In this document: positions 10,484 through 19,584 of the stretch, piece after piece
Layout of the letters: the number at the start of each line of letters is the position of its first letter
Numbering within the stretch: the first letter of the stretch is position 1
Assembly (NCBI GenBank): GCA_001767035.1
Contig: MEKR01000127.1
Coordinates: 1 to 42,322, forward strand
Direction of reading: 5' to 3'
Length of the DNA: 42,322 bases
Origin: Acidobacteria bacterium RIFCSPLOWO2_02_FULL_61_28
GTDB taxonomy: Bacteria; Acidobacteriota; Terriglobia; 2-12-FULL-54-10
Made by a program: the position numbers and the translations under genes
Notes under the pieces: model-generated
The model's input: only the letters and a program-made list of their open reading frames with translations
Databases searched by the model: none
Told to the model about the DNA's origin: nothing

Positions 10484-11551
10484 CTACCGGTCCAACTCGA
10501 ACCCGTCGTTGGCATCGGAGTCCATGGGAGTTCCGAAGACGGCCCCCGACTGCAAGTGGCCGCTCACGACATGGAAACGGTTGGTGATGATCCCGCCTAC
10601 CGTGCCGTGCCGTGCCAGCGGCAGTGGGGGAAACGAAGTCCACCGATTGGCGGCCGGGTCGTATGCATCCAGGTCCCGGAAGGTCCCCACGATGTCATTG
10701 TCCAGGAACTCGCCGCCAGCCACGTAAATCTTGCCTCCGAAAGTCCCGTAGGCCGTTCCGCTCCGCGCCAGGGGCATCCGCGCCTTGAGCAGTCCCCAGC
10801 TATCCGTCGCCGGATCGTACTCCTCGACGACATCGGCGTTGCTGGCGACTACAAAGACCGAACCGATGCGGCCGCCGAGAACATAGATTTTGCCGTTCAC
10901 CGCGCCGATCGCGGCGTGGTTGCGGGCGGTCGGCATCGGGCTGCGGCTTCGCCACGTGTTGGTCGCGGGATCGTACTCTTCATTCGTCCCCAACGCGCGA
11001 TGCGGCACGGTGGCGTTCAGCCCAACGATCTTCTGACCGGGATGAACGGAAGCGCCTCCGATCACGTACATCTTCCCGCCCACCTCCACTGCAACGGCTG
11101 CGCCGCGGGCCGTCGGCATGGGCGCAAGCTCTCTCCAGGTATCGGCGGCTGGGTCGTACTCCCACGCCTTGTTGGTCGGGACCCAATTCGAGCCGCCGGG
11201 TTCTACCTGCGTCCCGCCGCCGAACACGTACAGCTTGCCGCGGTATGAGGTCACTGCAACGTGGTGCGCGGGAGCCGGCATGTTCTTCTTCTTGGCCCAC
11301 TTATCGGTGGCCCCATCGTATTCCCACACAATCCCCTTGGGGGCAGGGCTTTGCCCGGCGGCAAAGGGCAGTCCGCCGATGATATACAGTTTCCCGTTCA
11401 CGGACGTGCCGCCGATCTCCTGGGACGGTTCCGGGAACGGCGCAAACTTCGTCCAGCGCCCCTGCCCCGGTGCTTGCGCCACAACGGTTCCCGTCAGGAT
11501 GACGGCCACGGTGGCAACCGCTGCGAGCATACGTTTTATTGCCGATGACAT
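10484..11551 (-). CDS. Secreted Kelch-repeat beta-propeller protein
   Basis: MSSAIKRMLAAVATVAVILTGTVVAQ signal. Kelch motifs GKLYIIGGLP, GKMYVIGGAS, GKIYVLGGRIG, YDPATNTWRSRSPMPTARNHAA. Confidence 0.87.
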   Translation of the reverse strand: MSSAIKRMLAAVATVAVILTGTVVAQAPGQGRWTKFAPFPEPSQEIGGTSVNGKLYIIGGLPFAAGQSPAPKGIVWEYDGATDKWAKKKNMPAPAHHVAVTSYRGKLYVFGGGTQVEPGGSNWVPTNKAWEYDPAADTWRELAPMPTARGAAVAVEVGGKMYVIGGASVHPGQKIVGLNATVPHRALGTNEEYDPATNTWRSRSPMPTARNHAAIGAVNGKIYVLGGRIGSVFVVASNADVVEEYDPATDSWGLLKARMPLARSGTAYGTFGGKIYVAGGEFLDNDIVGTFRDLDAYDPAANRWTSFPPLPLARHGTVGGIITNRFHVVSGHLQSGAVFGTPMDSDANDGFELDR

Positions 11552-11635
11552 AGTACCTCTCCTCATGAAAGAACGATCTGCGCGACCAGGCGGGAATCGG
11601 CGGCCGAGGACGGCTGCCTCCCCTTCCGGCCCACC

Positions 11636-12691
11636 CTACCTATCCGAGATTTCCAGCATGTCGTGTGATCCCGTGTGGACGTTGGAATCCGGCGCTCCCC
11701 CCGACACGATGTTCCCGCTGACCAGGTGGAGGCGATTCCCGACGAACGCTGCGGCCACACCGTGCCGCGGAAGCGGCATCGCGGGAAGAATAGACCAGGT
11801 GTTGGTGGCGGGATCGTACGCCTCCAAGGCCCGGAAGCCCGCCAGCATCTGCGGTGTCTGAAGCTCACCCCCGGCCGTGTAGATGCGGCCTCCGAAGGTC
11901 GTATAGCCCCCCCCGCTTCGTGGGGTGGGCATGCGCGCCTTGATGGCGCCCCAGCTATCCGTCGCCGGATCGTACTCCTCGACGACATCGGTGTTGCTGG
12001 AGACCGTAATGAAGGTATGGCCAACCCGGCCGCCGAGGACATAAATCTTGCCGCCCACAGCGCCCACAAAAGCGTGATTCCGCGCGGTCGGCATCGGGCT
12101 GCGGCTTTCCCAGCGATTGGTCGCCGGGTCGTACATCTCGTTGGTACCCGTCGCGCGGGCCGGCCGGTTCGGGTACACTCCCGTCTCCTTCGTATTGGGT
12201 TGAGGGATAGCGCCGCCGATCACGTAAATCTTGCCGCCGACTTCCGCCGCGACGGCGGAGCCGCGTTTGGCCGGCAACGGTGCGAGCGCCTTCCAAGAAT
12301 CGGCTGCGGGGTCGAATTCCCACGCATTGTCCACCGGAAACCATCCCGGCGACTCGGTGCCCGGCGGACGATTATAGCCGCCGAAAACGTAAATCTTGCC
12401 CTGGTAAACGGTCATCGCCTGGTGATGTACGGGGACCGGCATCTGCTTCTTCTTGGTCCACTTATCGCCGGCGGGATCGTACTCGTAGACCATACCCGCG
12501 GGCACTCCGCCCTGGCCGAATCCGCCGAGGACATACATTTTGCCGTTCACAGAAACACCGTAAAGCTCCTCGTCTGGTTCCGGAAACGGCGCCAGCTTCA
12601 CCCAGCGCATCTGTGCTTGGGCGCTGGCGTTAAACAATAGGATCACTGCGGTAGCAACGACCGCCAGCGTTTGTTTCATTGCCGATGACAT
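11636..12691 (-). CDS. Secreted Kelch-repeat beta-propeller protein
   Basis: Preferred start MSSAMKQTLAVVATAVILLFNASAQAQ with GAGGAGAG. Kelch motifs GKMYVLGGFG, GKIYVIGGAIPQ, YDPATNRWESRSPMPTARNHAF. Confidence 0.87.
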   Translation of the reverse strand: MSSAMKQTLAVVATAVILLFNASAQAQMRWVKLAPFPEPDEELYGVSVNGKMYVLGGFGQGGVPAGMVYEYDPAGDKWTKKKQMPVPVHHQAMTVYQGKIYVFGGYNRPPGTESPGWFPVDNAWEFDPAADSWKALAPLPAKRGSAVAAEVGGKIYVIGGAIPQPNTKETGVYPNRPARATGTNEMYDPATNRWESRSPMPTARNHAFVGAVGGKIYVLGGRVGHTFITVSSNTDVVEEYDPATDSWGAIKARMPTPRSGGGYTTFGGRIYTAGGELQTPQMLAGFRALEAYDPATNTWSILPAMPLPRHGVAAAFVGNRLHLVSGNIVSGGAPDSNVHTGSHDMLEISDR

Positions 12692-12777
12692 AACTATGGC
12701 TCTCCTCTTTATAGTGGATGGGCAACCCCCAGGCATGGAAAGCGGCCCGTTTCTCGATTGCTCAAAAACCTCTCGCC

Positions 12778-13842
12778 CTACTTACTCGTGAACTCAAACA
12801 CATCGTGGGACACGGTGGCAGACTGCGTGTCGGGACCTCCCACCCCTCCCGGGGTTATCCTGCCGCTGATCAGGTGGAGGCGATTGCCGAGGATAGCACC
12901 GGCAACGCCGTGTCGCGGAAGCGGCATGGAGGGGAGTACGTCCCACGTGTTGGTGGCGGGATTGTACGCCTCCAGAGCGCGGAAGGTCGCAGCCATCTGC
13001 GAAGACTGGAACTCGCCGCCGGCCGCGTAGATTCGGCCGCCGAAGGTGGCCGAGGCCCCTCCGCTCCGGGGGGTGGGCATCCGTGCCTTGATCGCACCCC
13101 AACTATCCGACGAGGGATCATATTCCTCGACGACATCGGTGTTGCTGGCGACCGAAATGAACGAATGGCCCATCCGTCCGCCGATGACGTAGATCTTGCC
13201 GTTGACCACACCATAGAAGGCGTGGTTGCGGGCGGTGGGCATCGGGCTGCGCGTTTCCCAGCGGTTGGTCGCCGGATCATACACCTCGTTTGTCCCTACA
13301 CTTCGAGCCGGGCGTGTGGGAAGCACGGCGGTCTCCGCCGTATTGGGCTGAGGGACGCCGCCGCCAATCACGTATATCTTGCCGCCGACTTCCCCCGCGA
13401 TGGCCGAGCCGCGTTTGCCCGGCATCGGCGCGAGCGCTTTCCAGGAATCGGCCGCGGGATCGTATTCCCAGGCATTGTCCACCGGCTCCCACCCCGAAAG
13501 CCCTCCGGAAACCTGTTGATTCACGTACCCGCCGAACATGTAAATCTTGCCGCGATATTCCGCCATCGCCTGGTGATGCACGGGACGCGCCATCATTTTC
13601 TTTTGGGTCCACTTATCGGCGACGGGATCGTATTCGTACACACGTCCCGTCTTCCCGCCAGAGAACCCGCCGAGGACGTACACCTTGCCGTTCGCCGTAA
13701 TGCCGTAGAGTTCTTCGTCCGGCTCCGGGAAGGGGGCCTGCTTCACCCAGCGGCCCTGCGCCGGCGCACTAACGGTAGAGAATAAAATGCTCAACGCGGC
13801 GGCAACGACCGCGAGCCTGCGTTGGATTGATGATGATGACAC
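12778..13842 (-). CDS. Secreted Kelch-repeat beta-propeller protein
   Basis: MSSSSIQRRLAVVAAALSILFSTVSAPAQ signal. Kelch motifs GKVYVLGGFS, GKIYVIGGGVPQ, YDPATNRWETRSPMPTARNHAF. Confidence 0.87.
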   Translation of the reverse strand: MSSSSIQRRLAVVAAALSILFSTVSAPAQGRWVKQAPFPEPDEELYGITANGKVYVLGGFSGGKTGRVYEYDPVADKWTQKKMMARPVHHQAMAEYRGKIYMFGGYVNQQVSGGLSGWEPVDNAWEYDPAADSWKALAPMPGKRGSAIAGEVGGKIYVIGGGVPQPNTAETAVLPTRPARSVGTNEVYDPATNRWETRSPMPTARNHAFYGVVNGKIYVIGGRMGHSFISVASNTDVVEEYDPSSDSWGAIKARMPTPRSGGASATFGGRIYAAGGEFQSSQMAATFRALEAYNPATNTWDVLPSMPLPRHGVAGAILGNRLHLISGRITPGGVGGPDTQSATVSHDVFEFTSK

Positions 13843-13918
13843 GGTGGCTTTCCTCCTTGAGGGAACGACCAGCCCGATGGGCGCGGAAAAACACCCCGGT
13901 TTCGGCCGGTTAATGCAG

Positions 13919-13946
13919 ATTATAACGAATGTACCTCATGACACAA
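13919..13946 (-). promoter_or_regulatory. Sigma70-type promoter of the Kelch gene cluster (TTGTGT-N16-TATAAT)
   Basis: Minus strand: TTGTGT (13946-13941), 16-nt spacer, perfect TATAAT (13924-13919), about 77 nt upstream of the Kelch start at 13842. The same architecture occurs upstream of the distant Kelch paralogue at 39780-39807. Confidence 0.6.
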
Positions 13947-14165
13947 GCGGACCTCCCCGGCGCACCGGCGAGGGGTGGATTACTACGTAGGAAGCCTTCC
14001 TAAATTATCAGCACGAGCGACGTGAGGATCATACCATGAAGGGGACCGGGTCGGGGAACTTCTCTTGCCGCTCAACGGAAAATTTCGCGTAAGCCTGATC
14101 CGCGAGAATCGTTCAGCCGTCCTGTGCTTCGCTTGAAGATCCCTTCCCGGTCTCCCCCCTAGCTA

Positions 14166-17100
14166 TCAAAATGTCAACTTCAGCCCAAATTGGAGCTGGC
14201 GGTTTTCCGTAGCCGTTGCCGTGATCCGGCCCACATTCGGGTTTCGGGCCCCCGTCGAGAGAAATTGCGCAGCGGCCGGGAGCTGGAAGTTAGCGCGGTT
14301 GAACAGGTTGAAGGCCTCGGCCCGAAACTCCAGGTTCATGCTTTCCCGGATCGCTCGCAACGACGTATTCTTGACCAGACCCACGTTGACGATGAACAGT
14401 CCCGGGCCGATCAGCGTGTTCCGGCCCAGATTCCCGTAGGTCCCAGCCAGCGGAAGCGCGAACGCGCAGGGATCGAAGTACCGGTCTGGAGTCCCCAGCT
14501 TTTGTCCCGCAGCGATACCCGGACACCCGGCCGTCACGCCCTCATTGGGACTGTTGCTGAAGCCGGGGTTCAGGTCCGGGCGATCGGCGGAAAGCACGTG
14601 CCGGTTTCGGGAAACGTTGAAGCCCGCTCCCACCACTTGCGGCAACCCGGTGGTGGCCCGCCAGTTGGTGTTGATCTCCCAGCCTCCCAGGATGGTTCGG
14701 GCCACTCCCGTGGTTAAATAACGGTCCCAGGGCATCTGGTATTTCCCGTTGATGTTCATCACATGGCCTTGATGGAAGTTGGAAAGCGAGTAGTCGCGCG
14801 CCAGGTCATCCAGGTCCAGCGGACCCACCAACTGGTTGGTCACTTCTCCGCCAAATTGCTGGTCCACGCTGGAGAGATTCCGGCTCCAGGTGTAGGAAAA
14901 CTGACCCGTCAGGCCGTGCGAAATCCGCTTCAGAACCCCCACCTGCAAGCCGTGGTAGATGCCCCACCCCGGCGTGCTCACCCACTGGATTTGGGAGAAA
15001 TTCGGATTGATCAGAGGCAGACCCGCCGCGAAGAACTTCCTCCCGTCCGGCAGCAGCGTGGCCCCTCCCAGGTAAGAGCCTACCGCGCGGTTTGCCTCCG
15101 GCCCTTGCTCCAAGTGCGTGAGCTTGGAGGCCACGTAGCCCACTTGCAAGGAGAGGGTCGGAGTAATCTGCTGTTGGAGCTCCACGTTCCAGTGGACCGA
15201 GGTGGTCGTCTTTACATCCTGCTGGACCCCCCGCGTAGATGGCAATCCCGTGAAGGTCCCGGCCAGCGGGTTTGGAAACGGAGGGTCGTTAATCACGAAG
15301 GACCGGGCAAAGCGGTAATCGAAGGTTGAAGTGTCCCAAATCCTCCCCATGAGGGGCAAGCTGTAAAACATTCCGAAGCCCGCCCGAATCGAGGTCCTGC
15401 CCCGCCCAAAGGGGTCCCAGGCCAGGCCCACCCGAGGACTCAAATTATCCTTGCTGGTCGGAAAGGGCGGCCCGACAAAGCCCTGCACCGCCGTCACGCT
15501 GGGCAGGCTTCCATGTCTGCCGTTCGCATCGCTGGGCGAGGTAACAAACTCTTGCCGCAACCCCAGGGTCAGCGTCATGCTAGGCCGCACCTGCACGGCA
15601 TCCTCCACAAACCACCCGAATAACGTCTGTCGCCACCCGCGGATCGGATCGCTGAATCCATCCCCGCGGACCGGATCGGTGAACGGTCCCAGGGCCGGGA
15701 AATTCACTTGCGCTGGCCGACCCAGCAGGAATTGGTTGAAATTCGCGAAGGCGTAATTTCCCCGTTGGTTCGGGAACGGCGTCCAGCGGTAATTGGCCTG
15801 CAACCGCTGCACGTCAAAGCCAAACTTCCAGGCGTGCGCCCCTCTCACGTAACTGAAGGTATCGCTCACCTGGAAGAGATTGTGCAACAGGTCGCGCGGC
15901 GCCGTAATGCCGTTCCCGAATCCCGTCAGGGCCACGTCCTGGCCTCCGGTGGCGATGGCGCCGGTCCGGAAAACAATCGCTCCAAACCCCTGCCCGGGCA
16001 GGAAATCGAGCGCCCCATTCTGGATATCGAGAGGCCCGGTGGTGCTGCGGGGGAAGGTGCGATTGAACGCAAAGCGCATCTCCGTCAAAAACGTGGGCGA
16101 AAAGATGTGCGTTCCGCTCAGGATGTGAAATTGATACCTGTTCGTGCCTCCCCCAAACCAGGGTTCCCAACTCCCCGGGGAAACCCTTTCCGACGGAGAG
16201 ATCGCGAAGCGGTAGTACAGGCTGCTGCTTTCCGACAGGCTGAAGTCCACTCGGGCCAGGCCATAATCCTCATTCGCGGTCTCCTTGGCATCCACGGAAT
16301 ATCTCGCGATCCCGCCTCCCAGGTTCTGCCCGTTCGGCAGCGGAAACAAATTCAAATAAGGAAGCATCACCGGATTGATCCCATTGTTAGGCCCCGGCCC
16401 CACTGGTCGCAGCACGCCGCTGGCATCCGGCAGCAATCCCTGGCGCGCATTCGCGTCCGGAACGCTGGACACTCGCGGTGCTCCTTGCCTGCGCCGGAAG
16501 CCCTCATAGTTGGCGAAGAAGAAAATCCGGTCGCGGACCACGGGGCCGCCCAAGGCCGCCCCGAACTGGTTGCGGCGGAAGGCCGGCAGGTCTCCCCGAT
16601 TGAAGAAGTCCCTGGCGTCCAGCGCGTTATTCCGCAAGAACTCGTACACGCTCCCGTGAAACTCGTTGGTGCCGGCGCGCGTGATCATGCTGAACACGCC
16701 GCCGGAGTTGCGTCCGTATTCCGCGCTGAAGCTGTGGGTCAGAAGGCGGAACTCCCTGACCGATTCCACGCCCAGCGCCTGGCCGGATTCACCGCCAATG
16801 CTGCTCACGTTGTAATCGCTGGCCACCGTCCCATCCAGCAGAAAGAGGATGTGTAACGGGCGCGCTCCGCTGATAGACAACCTCCGGCCCATGCCTCCAA
16901 AGGCGCCGCGCCCAGTGTTGGTCTGCTCCACCACGCCCGGAGCGAGCAAGGCCAGCTCATCGTAACTTCGCCCGTTCAGCGGCAGGTCCCGCAATTGTGT
17001 CTGGCTGACCAGATTGGAAAGGGTCGCGCTGGTGGTCTCAATGGCCGGCGCTTCTCCGGTCACTTCCACCCGTTCCGCCACCGCTCCCACGTTCAACTCC

Positions 17101-17420
17101 ACGTTCACGGTCACTTCGCTGCCCACCGTCAGCGTGATCCCGCTACGCACCACGGTCTGAAAACCAGATTGTTGGACCGTCACCGTATAGCTGCCCACCG
17201 GAAGGTTCCGGACCACGTAGCGGCCACCGGCATCGGACTGCACGCTCCGCGACAAGCCGGTTTCGACGTTTTGCACCTGCATGGTTGCCCCCGGAATCAC
17301 CGCCCCCGATGTATCCGTGATCCGCCCCGCAATCGCCCCGGTCACCACTTGCGCAGCCAATGGCGCTACGCTCAGCAAGACTGCCAGCAGCAACCCCCGA
17401 ATTCGATTTGCTAGAGACAT
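14166..17420 (-). CDS. Oar-like TonB-dependent receptor with N-terminal carboxypeptidase-regulatory-like domain
   Basis: Preferred start MSLANRIRGLLLAVLLSVAPLAAQVVTGAIAGRITDTSGAVIPGATMQVQN. Plug-like LRDLPLNGRSYDELALLAPGV, C-terminal NRQLQFGLKLTF ending in an aromatic residue. The 1213-aa ORF has a spurious N-terminal extension. Confidence 0.9.
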   Translation of the reverse strand: MSLANRIRGLLLAVLLSVAPLAAQVVTGAIAGRITDTSGAVIPGATMQVQNVETGLSRSVQSDAGGRYVVRNLPVGSYTVTVQQSGFQTVVRSGITLTVGSEVTVNVELNVGAVAERVEVTGEAPAIETTSATLSNLVSQTQLRDLPLNGRSYDELALLAPGVVEQTNTGRGAFGGMGRRLSISGARPLHILFLLDGTVASDYNVSSIGGESGQALGVESVREFRLLTHSFSAEYGRNSGGVFSMITRAGTNEFHGSVYEFLRNNALDARDFFNRGDLPAFRRNQFGAALGGPVVRDRIFFFANYEGFRRRQGAPRVSSVPDANARQGLLPDASGVLRPVGPGPNNGINPVMLPYLNLFPLPNGQNLGGGIARYSVDAKETANEDYGLARVDFSLSESSSLYYRFAISPSERVSPGSWEPWFGGGTNRYQFHILSGTHIFSPTFLTEMRFAFNRTFPRSTTGPLDIQNGALDFLPGQGFGAIVFRTGAIATGGQDVALTGFGNGITAPRDLLHNLFQVSDTFSYVRGAHAWKFGFDVQRLQANYRWTPFPNQRGNYAFANFNQFLLGRPAQVNFPALGPFTDPVRGDGFSDPIRGWRQTLFGWFVEDAVQVRPSMTLTLGLRQEFVTSPSDANGRHGSLPSVTAVQGFVGPPFPTSKDNLSPRVGLAWDPFGRGRTSIRAGFGMFYSLPLMGRIWDTSTFDYRFARSFVINDPPFPNPLAGTFTGLPSTRGVQQDVKTTTSVHWNVELQQQITPTLSLQVGYVASKLTHLEQGPEANRAVGSYLGGATLLPDGRKFFAAGLPLINPNFSQIQWVSTPGWGIYHGLQVGVLKRISHGLTGQFSYTWSRNLSSVDQQFGGEVTNQLVGPLDLDDLARDYSLSNFHQGHVMNINGKYQMPWDRYLTTGVARTILGGWEINTNWRATTGLPQVVGAGFNVSRNRHVLSADRPDLNPGFSNSPNEGVTAGCPGIAAGQKLGTPDRYFDPCAFALPLAGTYGNLGRNTLIGPGLFIVNVGLVKNTSLRAIRESMNLEFRAEAFNLFNRANFQLPAAAQFLSTGARNPNVGRITATATENRQLQFGLKLTF

Positions 17421-17501
17421 GTTGTTATGACCTCCCCTTATTCCACGGTTTCCACCAGAGGAATCTGGCGCAAACTTCCCTGACGAGACTTTTTCGCTTT
17501 C

Positions 17502-17536
17502 GGTAGATTCTACCAAGTATCGAGCCGCGAGTGCAA
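17502..17536 (-). promoter_or_regulatory. Candidate promoter of the TonB receptor (TTGCAC-N18-TAGAAT) overlapped by the palindrome GGTAGATTCTACC
   Basis: Palindrome GGTAGA-T-TCTACC at 17502-17514. The candidate -10 TAGAAT (17512-17507) lies inside it; -35 TTGCAC at 17536-17531. Confidence 0.3.
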
Positions 17537-17758
17537 CCACAATTCGTGGCTCCACTGTGGACCTTCCAACCAGCACGGTCTTTTTTGAACGGGAGCTTCC
17601 TGCGCTCCATGACGAACAACACCGACTTTTGATGCTCCAGAAGCATTCTTGGCGTGAGGCCGTCCGTTGTCTGTGCGTTGTCGCACACTGCAACTTCATT
17701 CGTCCGGCTGTTCCACGACTGTCGGTGAGGGGGGCAGCCATACAGCTTTTCCGAACCT

Positions 17759-17786
17759 TTGCGAATCGTACCGTTTGAGCTATAAT
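17759..17786 (+). promoter_or_regulatory. Candidate sigma70 promoter of the Crp/Fnr regulator (TTGCGA-N16-TATAAT)
   Basis: TTGCGA 17759-17764, 16-nt spacer, TATAAT 17781-17786. Confidence 0.5.
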
Positions 17787-17826
17787 GCAGTTCAGCGAAT
17801 CGCCCACTCAAATAAGGCAGGATGCA

Positions 17827-18624
17827 GTGTTCGTTCGTTCGTCTGTGGAACAAAGGGATGCCTTCTGGCGGGGAAAGGACCTGCCCAGCGTCGAAAAAGC
17901 TGACCTGGCCCTGAATCAAATTCTCGCCGATTTGCCTTCCGAGGAGACCCGCCGCGTCTTAGCGAATCTGGAACTGATCCACGTTCAAACCAATGACATC
18001 CTGGCCGAAGGCGGCGTACCGATCAGCCATTGTTATTTTCCTCTGGATGCTGTTGTTGCTTTAGTAGCCAACCTGGAAGAGGGAGCTACGGTCGAGGTGG
18101 GTTTGATTGGCAATGAGGGAATGGTGGGTATCCGCGTTATCCTGGGTCGCAGCACGGGAGCGTATCTCGCCGTCGTCCAAATCCCGGGGAAGTGCTTGCG
18201 AATCAAACCGGACCTTCTCAAAGCCGAGTTCAAGCGGGGCGGCGTGTTGCAAGATCGGCTCCTTCAATACGTCCGTTACATGTTGGCCCAGGTTTCCCAG
18301 ACGGCTGCCTGCAACCGCATGCACCTGCTGGAACAGCGTCTTTGCCGCTGGCTATTGAGCATTCAGGATCGCGTAAAGACCGCTGAACTACTCATCACTC
18401 ACGAGGCGATCGCTCATATGCTCGGCGCCACTCGGTCCGATGTGAGTCGCGTTGTCGGCGCCCTTGGGAAACTCGGGATTCTTCACTCCAGTCGCGGCAA
18501 GACTACAATCCTTGACAGAAAGGCCCTGGAATCCACTTCGTGTGAATGCTACTGGATCGTCCGCAACGATTATATCTACCCGCTCCGGGCCCGAAAGGCA
18601 TCGTCAGGAAAAGGAAATTTGTAA
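17827..18624 (+). CDS. Crp/Fnr-family transcriptional regulator
   Basis: cNMP-binding-like N-terminus and C-terminal HTH (LLITHEAIAHMLGATRSDVSRVVGALGKLGIL). The ORF is open from 17785, but that ATG overlaps the TATAAT box; the GTG at 17827 preceded by AAGGCAGGA is preferred. Confidence 0.82.
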   Translation: MFVRSSVEQRDAFWRGKDLPSVEKADLALNQILADLPSEETRRVLANLELIHVQTNDILAEGGVPISHCYFPLDAVVALVANLEEGATVEVGLIGNEGMVGIRVILGRSTGAYLAVVQIPGKCLRIKPDLLKAEFKRGGVLQDRLLQYVRYMLAQVSQTAACNRMHLLEQRLCRWLLSIQDRVKTAELLITHEAIAHMLGATRSDVSRVVGALGKLGILHSSRGKTTILDRKALESTSCECYWIVRNDYIYPLRARKASSGKGNL

Positions 18625-18900
18625 GTGAGGTTTACTATCAGTATGATCTGGATCGCTTCCCTTCTTCGCACGGATGCCGCCGCCGTCAAACTCGGGACAC
18701 CCATGTGTGCGGTATCACACAGACAGGAATGGCCTGTTAGAGCAAAGTGGACCTCTCACAGAAGAGCCAGGCTGCGCGAGCGTTTGCAGTCGTTCCTTCC
18801 CTTTGCGCGTGGCGCCATGCGCAAGACTGGCTGAGGAAGGAAGAGTCTTCCGAAATCAAGCAGTTTTCCGAGCAGGGGTGGTATAAGGAGGGGAAATCCC

Positions 18901-19584
18901 TTGAAAGACGAAGAGAAGAAACCTACGAATGGTTCGTCCCGACGGGGCATGTCCCGGCGCAAATTCTTGAGGGGGGTTGGGGTCGGGAGCAGCGTCTTGA
19001 GCACCGGCCTTTTGGGGGGGCCACTTCTGCCGGAGGCAGAGGCGCAAGGCTCTGCGGCAAGAGCAGTCGGTCCCACGGCAGTGCCGATTGAACTGACAAT
19101 TAACGGCCAGCGGCGCAGCTTGCGGCTCGAGCCGCGGGTTACGTTGCTCGAAGCCCTTCGGGACCACCTGGAGATGACCGGGGCCAAACGAGTGTGCGAC
19201 CGATCGAGCTGCGGCGCCTGCACCGTGATTTTGAACGATATGGCCGTCTATTCTTGCTCGGTGCTGGCCATCGAGGCTCAAGGGAAGAACATCCAGACGG
19301 TCGAAGGTCTGGCTCGGGGCAGCGAGTTGCATCCCGTACAATCGGCGTTTGTCGAGCATGACGGGCAGCAATGCGGCTTCTGTACTCCCGGTTTTGTCAT
19401 GGCGGTCAAAGCCTTCCTCGACAAACATCCGAACCCGACCCCCGAGCAAATGCGCGTCGGGTTGGGCGGGAATCTGTGCCGTTGCAGCTCCTACGAAGGG
19501 ATCAGGAAAGCAGTGATGGAGGCCGCGCGAAGGCTCCCAGCCGGTCGAAACCGCGATGCTCCAGGAGGAAGACCCAATGCCTGA
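18901..19584 (+). CDS. Tat-exported [2Fe-2S] subunit of a xanthine dehydrogenase-family molybdenum hydroxylase
   Basis: TTG start after AAGGAGGGG. Twin-arginine signal MSRRKFLRGVGVGSSVLSTG. Cluster motifs CDRSSCGACTV, QCGFCTPGFVM, GNLCRCSSYEGI. Confidence 0.9.
   Translation: MKDEEKKPTNGSSRRGMSRRKFLRGVGVGSSVLSTGLLGGPLLPEAEAQGSAARAVGPTAVPIELTINGQRRSLRLEPRVTLLEALRDHLEMTGAKRVCDRSSCGACTVILNDMAVYSCSVLAIEAQGKNIQTVEGLARGSELHPVQSAFVEHDGQQCGFCTPGFVMAVKAFLDKHPNPTPEQMRVGLGGNLCRCSSYEGIRKAVMEAARRLPAGRNRDAPGGRPNA

Noticed and set aside
15708-16856. 382-aa plus-strand ORF inside the TonB receptor
   Set aside because: Antisense to an unambiguous receptor CDS; no motif support.
17421-17760. Small CDS in the receptor/regulator intergenic region (ORFs 17425..17919 minus, 17557..17778 plus)
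   Set aside because: No recognisable domain, and they conflict with the promoter and palindrome signals; left unannotated.
18625-18900. Possible riboswitch or CRP site upstream of the molybdenum hydroxylase genes
   Set aside because: I could not find a convincing conserved motif (no TGTGA-N6-TCACA, no clear Moco-type fold); only scattered weak hairpins.
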